A DNA stretch of 34,512 nt from Bacillota bacterium (lineage in GTDB: Bacteria; Bacillota; UBA4882; UBA8346): the NCBI GenBank assembly GCA_003501365.1, contig DNPP01000055.1, forward strand, positions 6,763-41,274, written 5' to 3'. Positions 8,071 to 16,285 of the stretch are shown one piece after another. How positions within the stretch are numbered: the stretch's first letter is position 1; each line of letters opens with the position of its first letter. The position numbers and the translations under genes were made by a program. The notes under the pieces are model-generated. The model was not told the DNA's origin. It saw only the letters and a program-made list of their open reading frames with translations, and did no database searches.

Positions 8071-8275
8071 GGCTGAGTTCCTTTCTGAGCGGCCAGAAAG
8101 GAACCAAAGAGCCGCCGGGAACCCATGAGTTCCCGGACCTTCCTTCATATCTCCTCGCTTCCGTGCTCGGAGTCGGAGTTTTTGATTGGACTGACGCTGC
8201 CGTCCGTGGCAGCGTCTTTTGGGTTATTCTGTGTGCCGACGGCTGAAAACGTCCTGTTTTAAAGCCGCGCCGTCG
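8052..8275 (+). repeat. Hairpin-rich long intergenic repeat, copy 1
   Basis: Begins GTCCACGGATTTC. It contains hairpins GTTCCTTTCTG/CAGAAAGGAAC (8077-8107), GGGAAC/GTTCCC (8119-8134) and GCTGCC/GGCAGC (8199-8214). It ends near AAACGTCCTGTTTT. The order of modules matches copy 2 at 8436-8755, including ATNTCTCC, GGAGTTTTTGATT, a hairpin, then AAACGTCCT. Translations of it look protein-like but lack ribosome sites and are probably spurious. Confidence 0.6.
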
Positions 8276-8435
8276 CCATCCCTGGGCGACGGGTGCAGGT
8301 TCGAACATTGCTGCTGTGCTTGGGGGATTTTTTATTATCATCTTTTTTTGTATTCTTGATTTTGCAATACCGGCTTGAAATGGAGGTTGCATTTCGGGCC
8401 TTTCTTGGTTTGCTGATGAGATGAAGGTCTTTTTG

Positions 8436-8755
8436 GCTGTCCACGGATTTCGGCGGGTGGCTTTAATGAGCGAATAGAAGAATATTCGTGGAAGTACCTT
8501 TGTTGTTGATAGGAGGCACAGCCTTGACCTCCTGCACCTTCAGGGCCAAAGGGTGTGTGCGGCACACCCTTTGGAATCCCGCCGCACGGGGAGATCCCCG
8601 GGGCCCCTTTATGTCTCCGCCCATCCTTGGTCGAAGTAAGGAGTTTTTGATTTAAGTTAGGCCACCGACATCGTGTCGGCGGCCTTCAGGGTTGGTTCAG
8701 GGGGCCGATGGCGTAGAAACGTCCTATTTCTCGTGCCACGCGCCAACGTCCTGTT
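8436..8755 (+). repeat. Hairpin-rich long intergenic repeat, copy 2
   Basis: Begins GTCCACGGATTTC like copy 1. It carries hairpins CCAAAGGGTGTG/CACACCCTTTGG (about 8545-8573), GGGGA/TCCCC and CCGACA/TGTCGG (8667-8681), then GGAGTTTTTGATT and AAACGTCCTATTT. Its central part (8518-8600) is also similar to the minus strand of 17030-17180. It has no convincing gene. Confidence 0.6.
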
Positions 8756-8879
8756 GGCGGAGGATTTTCAAATATTTTTTTGTATTCGCTAACTTTTTTT
8801 ATTTGATCGATTGATAACAATTTGTTTGGTTCGACAAAGGCAAGTGCAGCATGCAGAAGTGTTGCCGGGGCGCGGGGTG

Positions 8880-8962
8880 TCTTATAAAGTTAAAAGTTTG
8901 AAGTTAAAAGTGAAAAATAACCCCTTTTTTCCCTTTACTCTTTACACTTTTAACTTTTTACC
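8880..8962. repeat. AT-rich inverted repeat invading the DUF4019 gene
   Basis: GAAGTTAAAAGTG on the left is mirrored by CACTTTTAAC on the right, around a CCCCTTTTTTCCC centre. Related TTAAAAGT/AAAGTGAAAAG runs occur in other gaps of the window (about 17725 and 17940). The right edge coincides with the point where the DUF4019 reading frame breaks. Confidence 0.5.
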
Positions 8963-9194
8963 GAGGGGCACGTCCTGCTTGAAGCGACTGTTGCAGTTGT
9001 TCTTGGGTAACGGCCCCCTTGAAATATTCGGCGGCGGTTTGCCAATTGGCAGCGTACTTAGCGGCGTCAACTAAAGCCAGCCATTGCCCTGCGGCTACGA
9101 TAGCGGTATGGCCTTTAGCGGTGGGGGTTGAAAAGGTGATACTGGGTATTAGCATCATTACAATTACTACTCCTATGAGTAAGTTTTTGATCAC
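8958..9194 (-). pseudogene. DUF4019 family exported protein, truncated
   Basis: Begins with GTG and a signal-peptide-like segment (MIKNLLIGVVIVMMLIP). The region QWLALVDAAKYAANWQTAAE followed by YFKGAVTQEQLQQSLQAGRAP is the recognisable N-terminal half of DUF4019 proteins, whose function is unknown. Family members normally continue after RAPLGK for about 60 more residues. Here the frame stops after RAPR, while PLGK continues one frame over and then runs into an AT-rich inverted repeat, so the 3' half is lost. An open stretch of about 36 codons on the same strand ends one base upstream of the GTG (stop at 9196-9198). It may be the tail of a former operon partner. Confidence 0.6.
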
Positions 9195-9513
9195 CTTACC
9201 AGATCCTTAGGCTACGGATTTGGTCGGCGAGGTCTCCCTGACAGTACAATTCTAGCAGTGGGAACATTGCTTTTTTAGTAGGAGTTAGCCGGGGGAGGGT
9301 AACTAGTTACCATTTTTGGCAGAATTTTCAGGAAAAGTATTATTTATTTGGGAGGAGGGCCGATAGAGAAAGTAGATGGGGAAATTTTATGGTGAGTTGG
9401 AGTGGGAGACTCATGTAATAAATGCTTCCTAAATCTAATTGACAAATTATTTTTTGAAGACGATTAGAGATATAGACCTGCTATAGCTGAATAGAAAAAT
9501 GGAGTGATAAATT
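9195..9513. other. Gap with a gene-tail remnant and the upstream region of the ATPase gene
   Basis: On the minus strand, 9306-9196 is open (about 36 codons, ending QGDLADQIRSLRIW). It looks like a gene tail, but I cannot name it. On the plus strand TTGACA occurs at 9439-9444, but no good -10 box follows at 17 bases, so a promoter for the 9514 gene is only possible. Confidence 0.35.
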
Positions 9514-12144
9514 GTGGCCTTGCTTACTGATATTCTCAAATGGACCGAAACGGAACTAAAGCCTTGGCAGCGAGATGCAATTCGACGATTGTTTCAACAG
9601 TCTTCAGTTCTTTCAGAAGATGATTATAAAGATCTTTATGATTTGTTAAAATCAGCACATGGTTTACCAAATTCACGGAACCTAGTACCATTACCACTGA
9701 CAACAACTCATTTACCTACCGTACTTAAGGAAAAGAACGTAGTGGTTCTGAAAATGTTACGAGATTTAAAACATGTGAATCGTATTACCTTTGATCAAAA
9801 GTTAAAATTTTCCGTTAAAGGGATAACAGTGATTTATGGCGGCAATGGAAGTGGAAAGTCCGGGTATGTCCGAGTTTTAAAGCGAGCTTGTCGTGCCCGT
9901 GATCAAGAAGAGAAAGTGTATCCAGATGTCACTGATCCTAATGCTCATACTTATGTACCAGAAGCATTTTTTGATATTGAAGTTGACGGAGTATTAAAAC
10001 AGGTTAAATGGGAAGCGAACACAGTTCCACCAGATGAACTTTCTACTATTGCAGTCTTCGATTCCCGGTGTGCGAGGGTCTATTTGACTTCGGAGCAAGA
10101 TGTCGTTTATCTTCCTTATGGTCTTGATATTGTTGAGAATTTAGCGAATCATGTTCTCCCGGAGCTAACCCAGCGTCTCGAAAAGGAAATTGAAAGTATT
10201 AATATTGATCGGAAACCATTCAATCATCTGCTTGGTGAGACAGAAGTGGGACAGATTATATGTGGATTGAGCGATAAGACCGATACATTAAAGATTAAAC
10301 ATCTTGCAACCTTAAATGAAATGGAATTAAAGCGAATTACGGAACTTGATTTTGCACTTTCAGAAACAGACCCTAAGGTTAAAGCAAGAGAGTTGCGTTT
10401 ATCGGTTAGTAGATTAAAGGAGTTAGTGAAAAGAATTGATTTCGCATTTGCATGGGTGTCGGATGAAGCAGTTGTCAATTTAAAGTCACTTAATGAAGTG
10501 GCCGTAACTGCAAGTCAGGCCGAAAAAATTGCAGCTAATGCTTTTTGTTCTGGAGAAGAACTACTTCCAGGGACTGGAGAATCCATATGGAGATCACTTT
10601 TTGAGGCAGCCCGAAGATTTTCTACAGAAGTTGCATATCCTGGACATCCATTTCCATATATCGATAATGGCGCTGTTTGTCCGCTCTGCCAACAAACACT
10701 CTTAAATTCGGGCGAGCGACTTCTACGTTTTGAAAACTACATTCAGGAAGATACAACAAAAATTGCAGATGAGAAGAGACAACAACTTGAATTTGCAAGG
10801 CAAAAACTCACATATGCAAATTTAGCTATCGGACTGGATAATTCACTTTTGGAGGAACTTACTATTCTTGATGAAGCTGTTGGTTCGATTATACGAACTT
10901 TTGAGGATTCTATAGATGCTCGACGTTTATGGATACTAAATGCAATTGAGACATATTCATGGGAAGACGTTCCTAAAACTAATGAAAGCCCTCGCCACCG
11001 ATTAAGGAATATAGCTGCTTACCAGCTTAAACTAGCCCGTACCTTTGATAAAGCATCTGATGAAGCAAAGAACAAAGCATTAAAAAAGGAACTTGGAGAA
11101 CTCCAGGCTCGTCAAAAACTCATAGAATGTTCGGATGCGTTAATTGCATTGGTTGAGCGTATAAAGTTTAGGAGTATATTGGAGAGTTGTAAAAAAGACC
11201 TTAAGACGAAACCCATATCAGAGAAATCAAAGGAACTTGCTAATAATATAATTACCTCAACTCTTAAGTCTGCATTAGATGATGAGTTTAAAAAATTCGG
11301 TATGGATCACATCAGAACTAAGTTAAAGGAAAGAAATGATAAAGGAAAGGTAAAGTATCAATTGCTCCTGGATATACCAAATACAAATAAGTTGGAAGAG
11401 ATTCTTAGTGAAGGAGAACAGCGTGCAATTGCATTAGGATCTTTCATGGCGGAACTTCGTTTATCTAATCATTCTGGTGGAATCGTATTTGATGATCCGG
11501 TTTCGTCACTTGATCATTGGAGACGACAAAAGATTGCGAAACGTTTAGTTCAAGAAGCAGCACGAAGACAGGTGATTGTTCTAACACACGATACTTCCTT
11601 TCTTGGTCAGTTATGTGATGAAATCGAATTAAACAATGTTCCTCACTTAATTCAATTTCTTGAATGGAATGGTAATAATCCGGGATTTGTTAGTGAGGGT
11701 TTACCTTGGGAACATCAAGGTTGTATGGAACGAATTGATGCTCTTGAAAAAGCTCAAAAAGTGTTCGAAAAAATGCCTTGGCCTATATATCCAGGGAAAA
11801 CCGAGTCTTCTCAGATGCGGCATCAATATGATCAATTACGTGCTACGATTGAAAGAGCTATTCAAGATGTCGTTTTCAGTGGGGTTATTAAAAGATATCG
11901 AGATTATATTTGTGTAAATAATCTTAAGGGTGTTGTGGGCTTTGAGGAAAATGAATGTCAAAAGATTCAACAGTTATATAAACGTTGTTGTGATGTTGTA
12001 GATGCTCATGATCCATCTTCCGAGAAGAATACTCCAGTTCCAACAGTAGATGAATTTGGAATGGATATAAAAACTTTAAAAGACATAATCGAGGCTATTA
12101 AATCCAAACGGAAAAAAGTTAAAACTACTGTTGCTGTTCCTTAA
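9514..12144 (+). CDS. Large SMC/RloC-like ABC ATPase with zinc hook
   Basis: An 876-residue AAA_13-like protein. The N-terminal ~95 residues are family-specific. The P-loop GGNGSGKS is at 109-116, the coiled-coil region runs from about 215 to 600, and a zinc-hook-like CPLC is at 389-392. The ABC signature LSEGEQRA (631-638), Walker B GGIVFDDP with D-loop SSLD (655-667) and switch THD (691-693) complete the ATPase. The C-terminal domain contains Arg776, Glu780 and His832. This recalls the Arg-Glu-His set of PrrC/RloC anticodon nucleases, although the Arg-to-His spacing is wider, so nuclease activity is only an inference. It starts with GTG behind TGGAGTG. Codon use is AT-rich, unlike the cbi genes. 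A small membrane-anchored protein follows. Role: probably DNA-damage or phage sensing. Confidence 0.85.
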   Translation: MALLTDILKWTETELKPWQRDAIRRLFQQSSVLSEDDYKDLYDLLKSAHGLPNSRNLVPLPLTTTHLPTVLKEKNVVVLKMLRDLKHVNRITFDQKLKFSVKGITVIYGGNGSGKSGYVRVLKRACRARDQEEKVYPDVTDPNAHTYVPEAFFDIEVDGVLKQVKWEANTVPPDELSTIAVFDSRCARVYLTSEQDVVYLPYGLDIVENLANHVLPELTQRLEKEIESINIDRKPFNHLLGETEVGQIICGLSDKTDTLKIKHLATLNEMELKRITELDFALSETDPKVKARELRLSVSRLKELVKRIDFAFAWVSDEAVVNLKSLNEVAVTASQAEKIAANAFCSGEELLPGTGESIWRSLFEAARRFSTEVAYPGHPFPYIDNGAVCPLCQQTLLNSGERLLRFENYIQEDTTKIADEKRQQLEFARQKLTYANLAIGLDNSLLEELTILDEAVGSIIRTFEDSIDARRLWILNAIETYSWEDVPKTNESPRHRLRNIAAYQLKLARTFDKASDEAKNKALKKELGELQARQKLIECSDALIALVERIKFRSILESCKKDLKTKPISEKSKELANNIITSTLKSALDDEFKKFGMDHIRTKLKERNDKGKVKYQLLLDIPNTNKLEEILSEGEQRAIALGSFMAELRLSNHSGGIVFDDPVSSLDHWRRQKIAKRLVQEAARRQVIVLTHDTSFLGQLCDEIELNNVPHLIQFLEWNGNNPGFVSEGLPWEHQGCMERIDALEKAQKVFEKMPWPIYPGKTESSQMRHQYDQLRATIERAIQDVVFSGVIKRYRDYICVNNLKGVVGFEENECQKIQQLYKRCCDVVDAHDPSSEKNTPVPTVDEFGMDIKTLKDIIEAIKSKRKKVKTTVAVP

Positions 12145-12338
12145 ACTGAGATGTAATAGGAGTATTGAATCAGTAATAGATATTGGGAAATAGATATGGA
12201 ATTATTGTTTTATAATATAATAGTTGCGGATATGCTTTAGATCTCCGCAATACCAGCCCTGAGCCGGCCCATCGTGGGCACGGTTCTTAAAAACAATATA
12301 TTATGGTCTATTTGTTAGGACTATCATGGGGGATTTTT

Positions 12339-12947
12339 ATGTATATTAGAAAATTATTAGAAATGTCAGCATTAATTCTAAGTATAATTAATGGTTTAGC
12401 TTTATTAAGACAATATTTAAGGGATAAACCAAAACTTCAGGTTGATCCTGTCCATCCCGAGTCTTATCAATGGTGGTTCAAATTACCTTCACGGGATTAT
12501 AAGGGACATAAAACTAGAAGGTATGGGTTGTTAATATATTTAGGGATATCTAACCGAGGTCTTAGAAATGTTTCACTTGAATCATGGAATCTATTTGTTA
12601 TAACTTTAAATAATAAAAAACATGAACTAAAACCGATAAGTATTCCAGAACCCAAGGGAAAACTGGGAGATAATGAAAAAATTTATAGTGTTTTAGGTCA
12701 AACTGGGCTATATCATAACGGCGATACCCTTATAGAATCTGGGACCAGTATTAGTGGAATGGCATATTATATTGCTGAATTTTGTGGAGATGAAATTTTG
12801 GATTTGAAAATATGTAATAATCAAATTTCGGGGGAAGTTCAAGTAGAAGGTGTTTATGGGAAAAAAGCCAAAACAAAAATAGCCCTGCATGAACGATCTT
12901 TGGAATTTATTGAATCTTTAATACCTGGAATTGAAAAAATCGGATAA
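12339..12947 (+). CDS. Small N-terminally membrane-anchored protein of unknown function
   Basis: A 202-residue protein that I do not recognise. One hydrophobic segment (ALILSIINGLALL, about residues 10-22) is followed by a soluble domain rich in beta-type patterns, ending in LHERSLEFIESLIPG. I chose the ATG at 12339 because GGGGGA precedes it by six bases; an ATG at 12303 has no site. It lies 194 bases after the ATPase gene on the same strand, with the same AT-rich composition. A 7-bp hairpin (TTGCGGA/TCCGCAA, 12224-12250) is between them. Co-inheritance with the ATPase would make it a candidate membrane effector or sensor, but nothing in the sequence proves this. Confidence 0.65.
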   Translation: MYIRKLLEMSALILSIINGLALLRQYLRDKPKLQVDPVHPESYQWWFKLPSRDYKGHKTRRYGLLIYLGISNRGLRNVSLESWNLFVITLNNKKHELKPISIPEPKGKLGDNEKIYSVLGQTGLYHNGDTLIESGTSISGMAYYIAEFCGDEILDLKICNNQISGEVQVEGVYGKKAKTKIALHERSLEFIESLIPGIEKIG

Positions 12948-13427
12948 ATATCTATTAAATAATTAATTTGCTATATTTATAGCCGACCAACCAACCATCC
13001 ATGGTTCGGCTGGCGTGTAAGCTTGTAACTTCTGTACAGGGCTTGTACTGCGGAGATCAGCTTCGTTCCTACTGGCGGGGCTCGGATAGTCAAAGGAAGT
13101 TAACTCGAAGAAGCTGTCAATTCATGATGTATTTCAATGAAGTTTATTCATGAAGCGGTCTCGCCCACATTTTCAAAACCAAGTCGGCGTCGCCACTAGG
13201 TTTTGAAAACGTCAGAACGGGCGGACGTTATCGAATTTGCGTCAATTGTTTGCCCATTCCTCCGTTTATTTTTTGCTCCCGAAGAAGCGGCTGATGTGAA
13301 CTGGAATTGTAACTTTGGACACTAAATTATCGGATTGCAAGTTAAATTTGCAAGAAAAAATACCGAATAGCAGGAAAAAGAAGAACAAACACAAAAAGAA
13401 TCCAGGAAAAAAGTAAAAGGGCCTTTT
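12948..13427. other. Gap with palindromes and a possible IS21 far end
   Basis: No gene supported. The most striking structure is the 11-bp inverted repeat at 13170-13209, described separately. TGTCCAAAGTTACAATTCC on the minus strand (about 13303-13322) resembles the repeat type found at IS21-family ends and may be the other end of the decayed element to the right. Confidence 0.35.
13170..13209. repeat. Perfect 11-bp inverted repeat with 18-base spacer
   Basis: TTTTCAAAACC (13170-13180) is mirrored by GGTTTTGAAAA (13199-13209). A CGCCC/GGGCG pair lies further out on both sides. There is no T-run, so it is unlikely to be a terminator. Confidence 0.7.
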
Positions 13428-13691
13428 TTTCTTCATCTCGCGGAATACATATTCCATGTTGGGTTCCGGCAAGGAATTCTTGCTTTCTAACGGCGGATAA
13501 AGCATTGACATTAATTGTTTGTCACTAAACTCAATTGGCCACGTGATACCGGCTTTTTCGGCTCGTCCAAGCACTTCGGCGACAGTGGTCTTGCCACAAT
13601 TGCAGGCTTGGCCGATCTCTCGCAGGGATAGTTGTACTTCGTGTTTTAGTCGCAAAATTTCTCTTGCTTTTAGCATGTCCAGCCTCCTCAT
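13428..13691 (-). pseudogene. istA: IS21-family transposase IstA, N-terminal remnant
   Basis: Residues 6-88 of the open frame (MLKAREILRLKHEVQLSLRE, then GQACNCGKTTVAEVLGRAEKA and the YPPLESKN region) match the start of IS21-family IstA, including its helix-turn-helix. IstA proteins are normally 400-500 residues. Here homology ends at REMKKK. The open frame then runs on to 13266 as low-complexity Phe/Leu-rich sequence that is not transposase. No DDE catalytic domain and no istB helper gene are present. The transposase is therefore dead. AAAGGAGG precedes the start. Confidence 0.85.
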
Positions 13692-13752
13692 CGTTGGCCT
13701 CCTTTAATCATTCTGATTAAAGAGTACCAGTTGTTTTATCAACTCGACAAGG

Positions 13753-13843
13753 TGTCCGGATGTGCCGTTATTCTGTCCGGATAATTCCGAAACGCTGTCC
13801 GGATGTTCCCGGTATCAGTGTCCGGATGCGGCCGAAATATGCA
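13753..13843 (-). mobile_element. Left end of an IS21-family element with four phased repeats
   Basis: TGTCCGGAT occurs four times, at 13753, 13774, 13796 and 13819, spaced 21-23 bp apart (two helical turns). Multiple transposase-binding repeats like these are known at IS21-family ends, and they lie just upstream of the istA remnant. The end probably falls at CA 13842-13843 (TG on the minus strand), directly at the join to the DUF3732 fragment. Confidence 0.75.
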
Positions 13844-14367
13844 GTGTTGGATCAACCAAGTCAAACCCATTTCCCGGATGATACGGATAAAGAAACAGAA
13901 CATGAAGAATTCGAAGCAGTAAAAAAACATTTGAGGCTTGTTCGAAGGCAATTGACAGGATGAAAGGTAATTTACAAGTAATTGTTACTGATCATGCCGG
14001 TGGTAGTGCAGTTAAAGGAGTTTCACATGTAAATGTTATAGAAAGATGGCGAAAAGGGCGTAAATTAATTCCTTGGCATTGGAGCGATATTGCTTTAAAA
14101 GAATATATTGATCAAAACTCTAAGGCTGATGCAGCTATCGAGGATATAGTTGATTCTGTCTTAAAACCAACGATACTGAAAGAACTTAATCTATCCGATG
14201 AAGAAGAATCATATATCGTTGAAATTATAGAATCATTATTTATTACAGAGGGTATTCACTTTAAAGTAAAAATTATAGGCACTAGTCAGGATTTTATAGT
14301 TGAAGGAATTATTAGCCCGGATTTGAGTCTGGTGATACAAAGCACAGAAAGACTGACAGAAAATTAA
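13844..14367 (+). pseudogene. C-terminal fragment of a DUF3732-type ATPase, frameshifted
   Basis: The frame starting at the IS join reads VLDQPSQTHFPDD, the Walker B/D-loop-like signature of DUF3732 proteins. It continues to EAVKK. A shift of one base in the run of seven A residues near 13921-13927 is needed to reach the second frame, KGNLQVIVTDHAGG, then VIERWRKGRKLIPWHW, which is the family C-terminus and ends at 14367. DUF3732 proteins are normally about 600 residues, so most of the 5' part is missing, apparently replaced by the IS21 end. The 3' part alone has an ATG at 13960 but is not a complete domain. The final ~70 residues are less typical. Intact relatives are predicted ATPases, often in defence-like regions. 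Confidence 0.75.
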
Positions 14368-14386
14368 TTTAAAGTTGAGAGCCTTA

Positions 14387-15214
14387 CTAGTACTGCTTTT
14401 TCTCTATTCCAAGCACCTTATCGTGATGTTCTTTTTGGATTTCTGGATATAACTTGTGTTTTTCTAGGCATTTGACTATTGCTTCAATAGAAAGTACAGA
14501 AAAGAAACCTAATTGTTCGGGCTCACTATTTTGTACAAATGACGAAGTAATTACCCCAAGTGCATCACCACTTTCGTGAATGGCTACTCCGCCGCTAAAT
14601 CCACCCCTTGGAACTGCCGATAGAATGAAATGTACTGCCGGCGCATGCCGAGGGACAAAGAAAGTATGTATTTCAGCCCGAGCTGCTACCAATAAAGGTT
14701 CATTTGCCATAGGAATCGGAGGATAGCCAAGTAAAATGGCATCCGATAGATGCCATATCTTCCTATACACCCAGTCGTCCCAATGGATTCCAAGTTTTAC
14801 TATTGCTGTTGCAGGATGTATTTTCTTTACTTTGAATACAGCGACATCTATTTCTTTGTTATCTGAAAAAAAGGGACCATTAATCAACTCAAGTGGTTCT
14901 ATATAATGCTTAAATAAAGGAACTGACCCCATAACATTACTCAGCGTTTCATCATATTGCTTAATGAATTCATCTGTAACATCAACCTTCATAATCTCTC
15001 GAATATATTCAGTACTTGAAACACCAACTGGCTCAGTAGCCTTAATTTCTATTATTTCGTTTTCTTCCAAAACATGCCGGGCAGTAACAAACACACCCTC
15101 GCCGATATGAAAAGCAGAGCCAATCCCACGATTACCATCTGGTTTGAGTACATCGATATATGCTAGTGCACTTGCATTTTGGTGGTACAGCATTCTCGCT
15201 CGATTACTATCCAT
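14387..15214 (-). CDS. Trypsin-like serine protease
   Basis: A 275-residue protein with a chymotrypsin-fold triad. His47 is in FVTARHVLE, Asp123 in EIDVAVFKV and Ser207 in RGGFSGGVA. The segment GNRGIGSAFHIGEG before the histidine is typical of the trypsin_2 group. No signal peptide or PDZ domain is seen, so it probably acts in the cytoplasm, unlike HtrA/DegP. It converges tail to tail with the DUF3732 fragment, 19 bases away. The ribosome site is weak (AGGT). Stand-alone proteases of this type can be effectors or house-keeping enzymes; the substrate is unknown. Confidence 0.85.
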   Translation of the reverse strand: MDSNRARMLYHQNASALAYIDVLKPDGNRGIGSAFHIGEGVFVTARHVLEENEIIEIKATEPVGVSSTEYIREIMKVDVTDEFIKQYDETLSNVMGSVPLFKHYIEPLELINGPFFSDNKEIDVAVFKVKKIHPATAIVKLGIHWDDWVYRKIWHLSDAILLGYPPIPMANEPLLVAARAEIHTFFVPRHAPAVHFILSAVPRGGFSGGVAIHESGDALGVITSSFVQNSEPEQLGFFSVLSIEAIVKCLEKHKLYPEIQKEHHDKVLGIEKKQY

Positions 15215-15386
15215 TTTTACCTGTTTTGTAATATATTGATTTTATGAATTTTATATACTTTGAACTTGGTGACAGCCATGTTAACATTTCTTTTTTTATC
15301 CATTTGGAGGTTTACAATATCTCTACTTTTAAGTACGACAAGAAATTTACTTATTTTTAATTAAAATTTTCTTCCACTTAGATGGA

Positions 15387-15575
15387 CTAATTATTCTTTT
15401 GAACATTTTGAGATGCCTTTATAAAAGCTTCTAAATCCGATCTGTGAACTCTCCAAAGATCACCCAGTTTTATTGCCTTCAATTTTCCTTGTCTTATCCA
15501 AGCTGAAACAGTACGAGGCTTTATATTAAATTTTTCTGCTATTTCTTGAGGGCTATAATATTCTTTTTCCGGCAT
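15387..15575 (-). CDS. Excisionase-type helix-turn-helix DNA-binding protein
   Basis: A 62-residue protein consisting of one HTH_17/MerR-like winged helix: YYSPQEIAEKFNIKPRTVSA followed by WIRQGKLKAIKLGDLWRVHR. A clear AGGAGG site lies eight bases before the ATG. Such proteins act as excisionases of integrated elements or as small regulators. No matching intact integrase is in the window. It lies 172 bases upstream of the protease start on the same strand, so the two might be co-transcribed. It diverges from the RadC gene. Confidence 0.85.
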   Translation of the reverse strand: MPEKEYYSPQEIAEKFNIKPRTVSAWIRQGKLKAIKLGDLWRVHRSDLEAFIKASQNVQKNN

Positions 15576-15750
15576 TAAATTAACCTCCTGTCCTAACTAT
15601 AGTAACACATCCTAAAATTCCTTTCCATCGTCCTATAAACTACATAGCCTAGATTACCAAAAATGATTGACGAATTTTCTCTTTTATGATAATCTATAAG
15701 TACAATATTAACTACATAACCTTAAATGAATCTGGAAGCTGGTTATTAAG

Positions 15751-16254
15751 ATGCCTTTATCTAGCATCAACATCTACACCCTAAAACAAATCCGAACCAA
15801 ACGCCACCGTTATGACCTGGAAGACTATCCAATAACGAGTCCCTTAACCTGTTATAAAGTCCTCCAATTCCTGCTCGACCTCAATTCCGAACCGGGTAGA
15901 GTAGAGTTGCAATACGCAACTCTTAAAAAAAGAACTTATGCTCTTTTAAAGTTTGGCATCATTTCTCTAAATACCAGAAATAAAATCGTTGGGATACATA
16001 TCATCGGAACCGGCTCCCTCGATCAATTATATATCGAACCCAGAGAAGTTATTATGGCCGCGATGATGAACAATGCCAAAGCGATCATCGCCTTTCACAA
16101 CCATCCTAGCGGCGATCCTGAACCCAGCCGGGATGATATTTTTCTGACCCGTAGACTAAAAGAAGCCGGGAAAATCATGTGTATCGAACTATTGGAACAC
16201 CTGATCACCGGAGAGTGGAATTATTATAGTTTAAGGGAAAAAGGCTTTATATAG
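15751..16254 (+). CDS. RadC-family JAMM (MPN) domain protein
   Basis: A 167-residue protein containing only the C-terminal MPN/JAMM domain of RadC. The metal motif is HNHPSGDPEPSRDD, with His116, His118, Ser126 and Asp129 in the H-x-H-x7-S-x2-D spacing. It is preceded by ISLNTRNKIVGIHIIGTGSL and IEPREVIMAAM. The helix-hairpin-helix domain of full RadC is absent, as in plasmid- and phage-borne forms. The biochemical role is not settled. It has no strong ribosome site. The neighbouring HTH gene diverges, as in mobile modules. Confidence 0.85.
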   Translation: MPLSSINIYTLKQIRTKRHRYDLEDYPITSPLTCYKVLQFLLDLNSEPGRVELQYATLKKRTYALLKFGIISLNTRNKIVGIHIIGTGSLDQLYIEPREVIMAAMMNNAKAIIAFHNHPSGDPEPSRDDIFLTRRLKEAGKIMCIELLEHLITGEWNYYSLREKGFI

Positions 16255-16285
16255 ATGCTTTGAGGAAGCTAAGCTTGTTATGATT

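Noticed and set aside
8040..8246. Open frame of 68 codons across the hairpin-rich repeat
   Set aside because: No ribosome site, and the frame is not kept in the other repeat copies; the structure, not the protein, is conserved.
9439..9473. Promoter with TTGACA before the ATPase gene
   Set aside because: No acceptable -10 hexamer at 16-18 bases; listed only as a possibility in the gap entry.
13266..13427. Phe/Leu-rich C-terminal extension of the IstA remnant as a membrane protein
   Set aside because: It is a low-complexity run beyond the end of transposase homology, most likely chance read-through after deletion.
13753..13827. TGTCCGGAT repeats as a regulator binding array or iteron origin
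   Set aside because: Their place directly before an IS21 transposase start and at the join to a cut gene fits IS21 terminal repeats better; no replication gene is near.
14387..15214. HtrA/DegP protease
   Set aside because: The triad is present, but there is no signal peptide, membrane anchor or PDZ domain.
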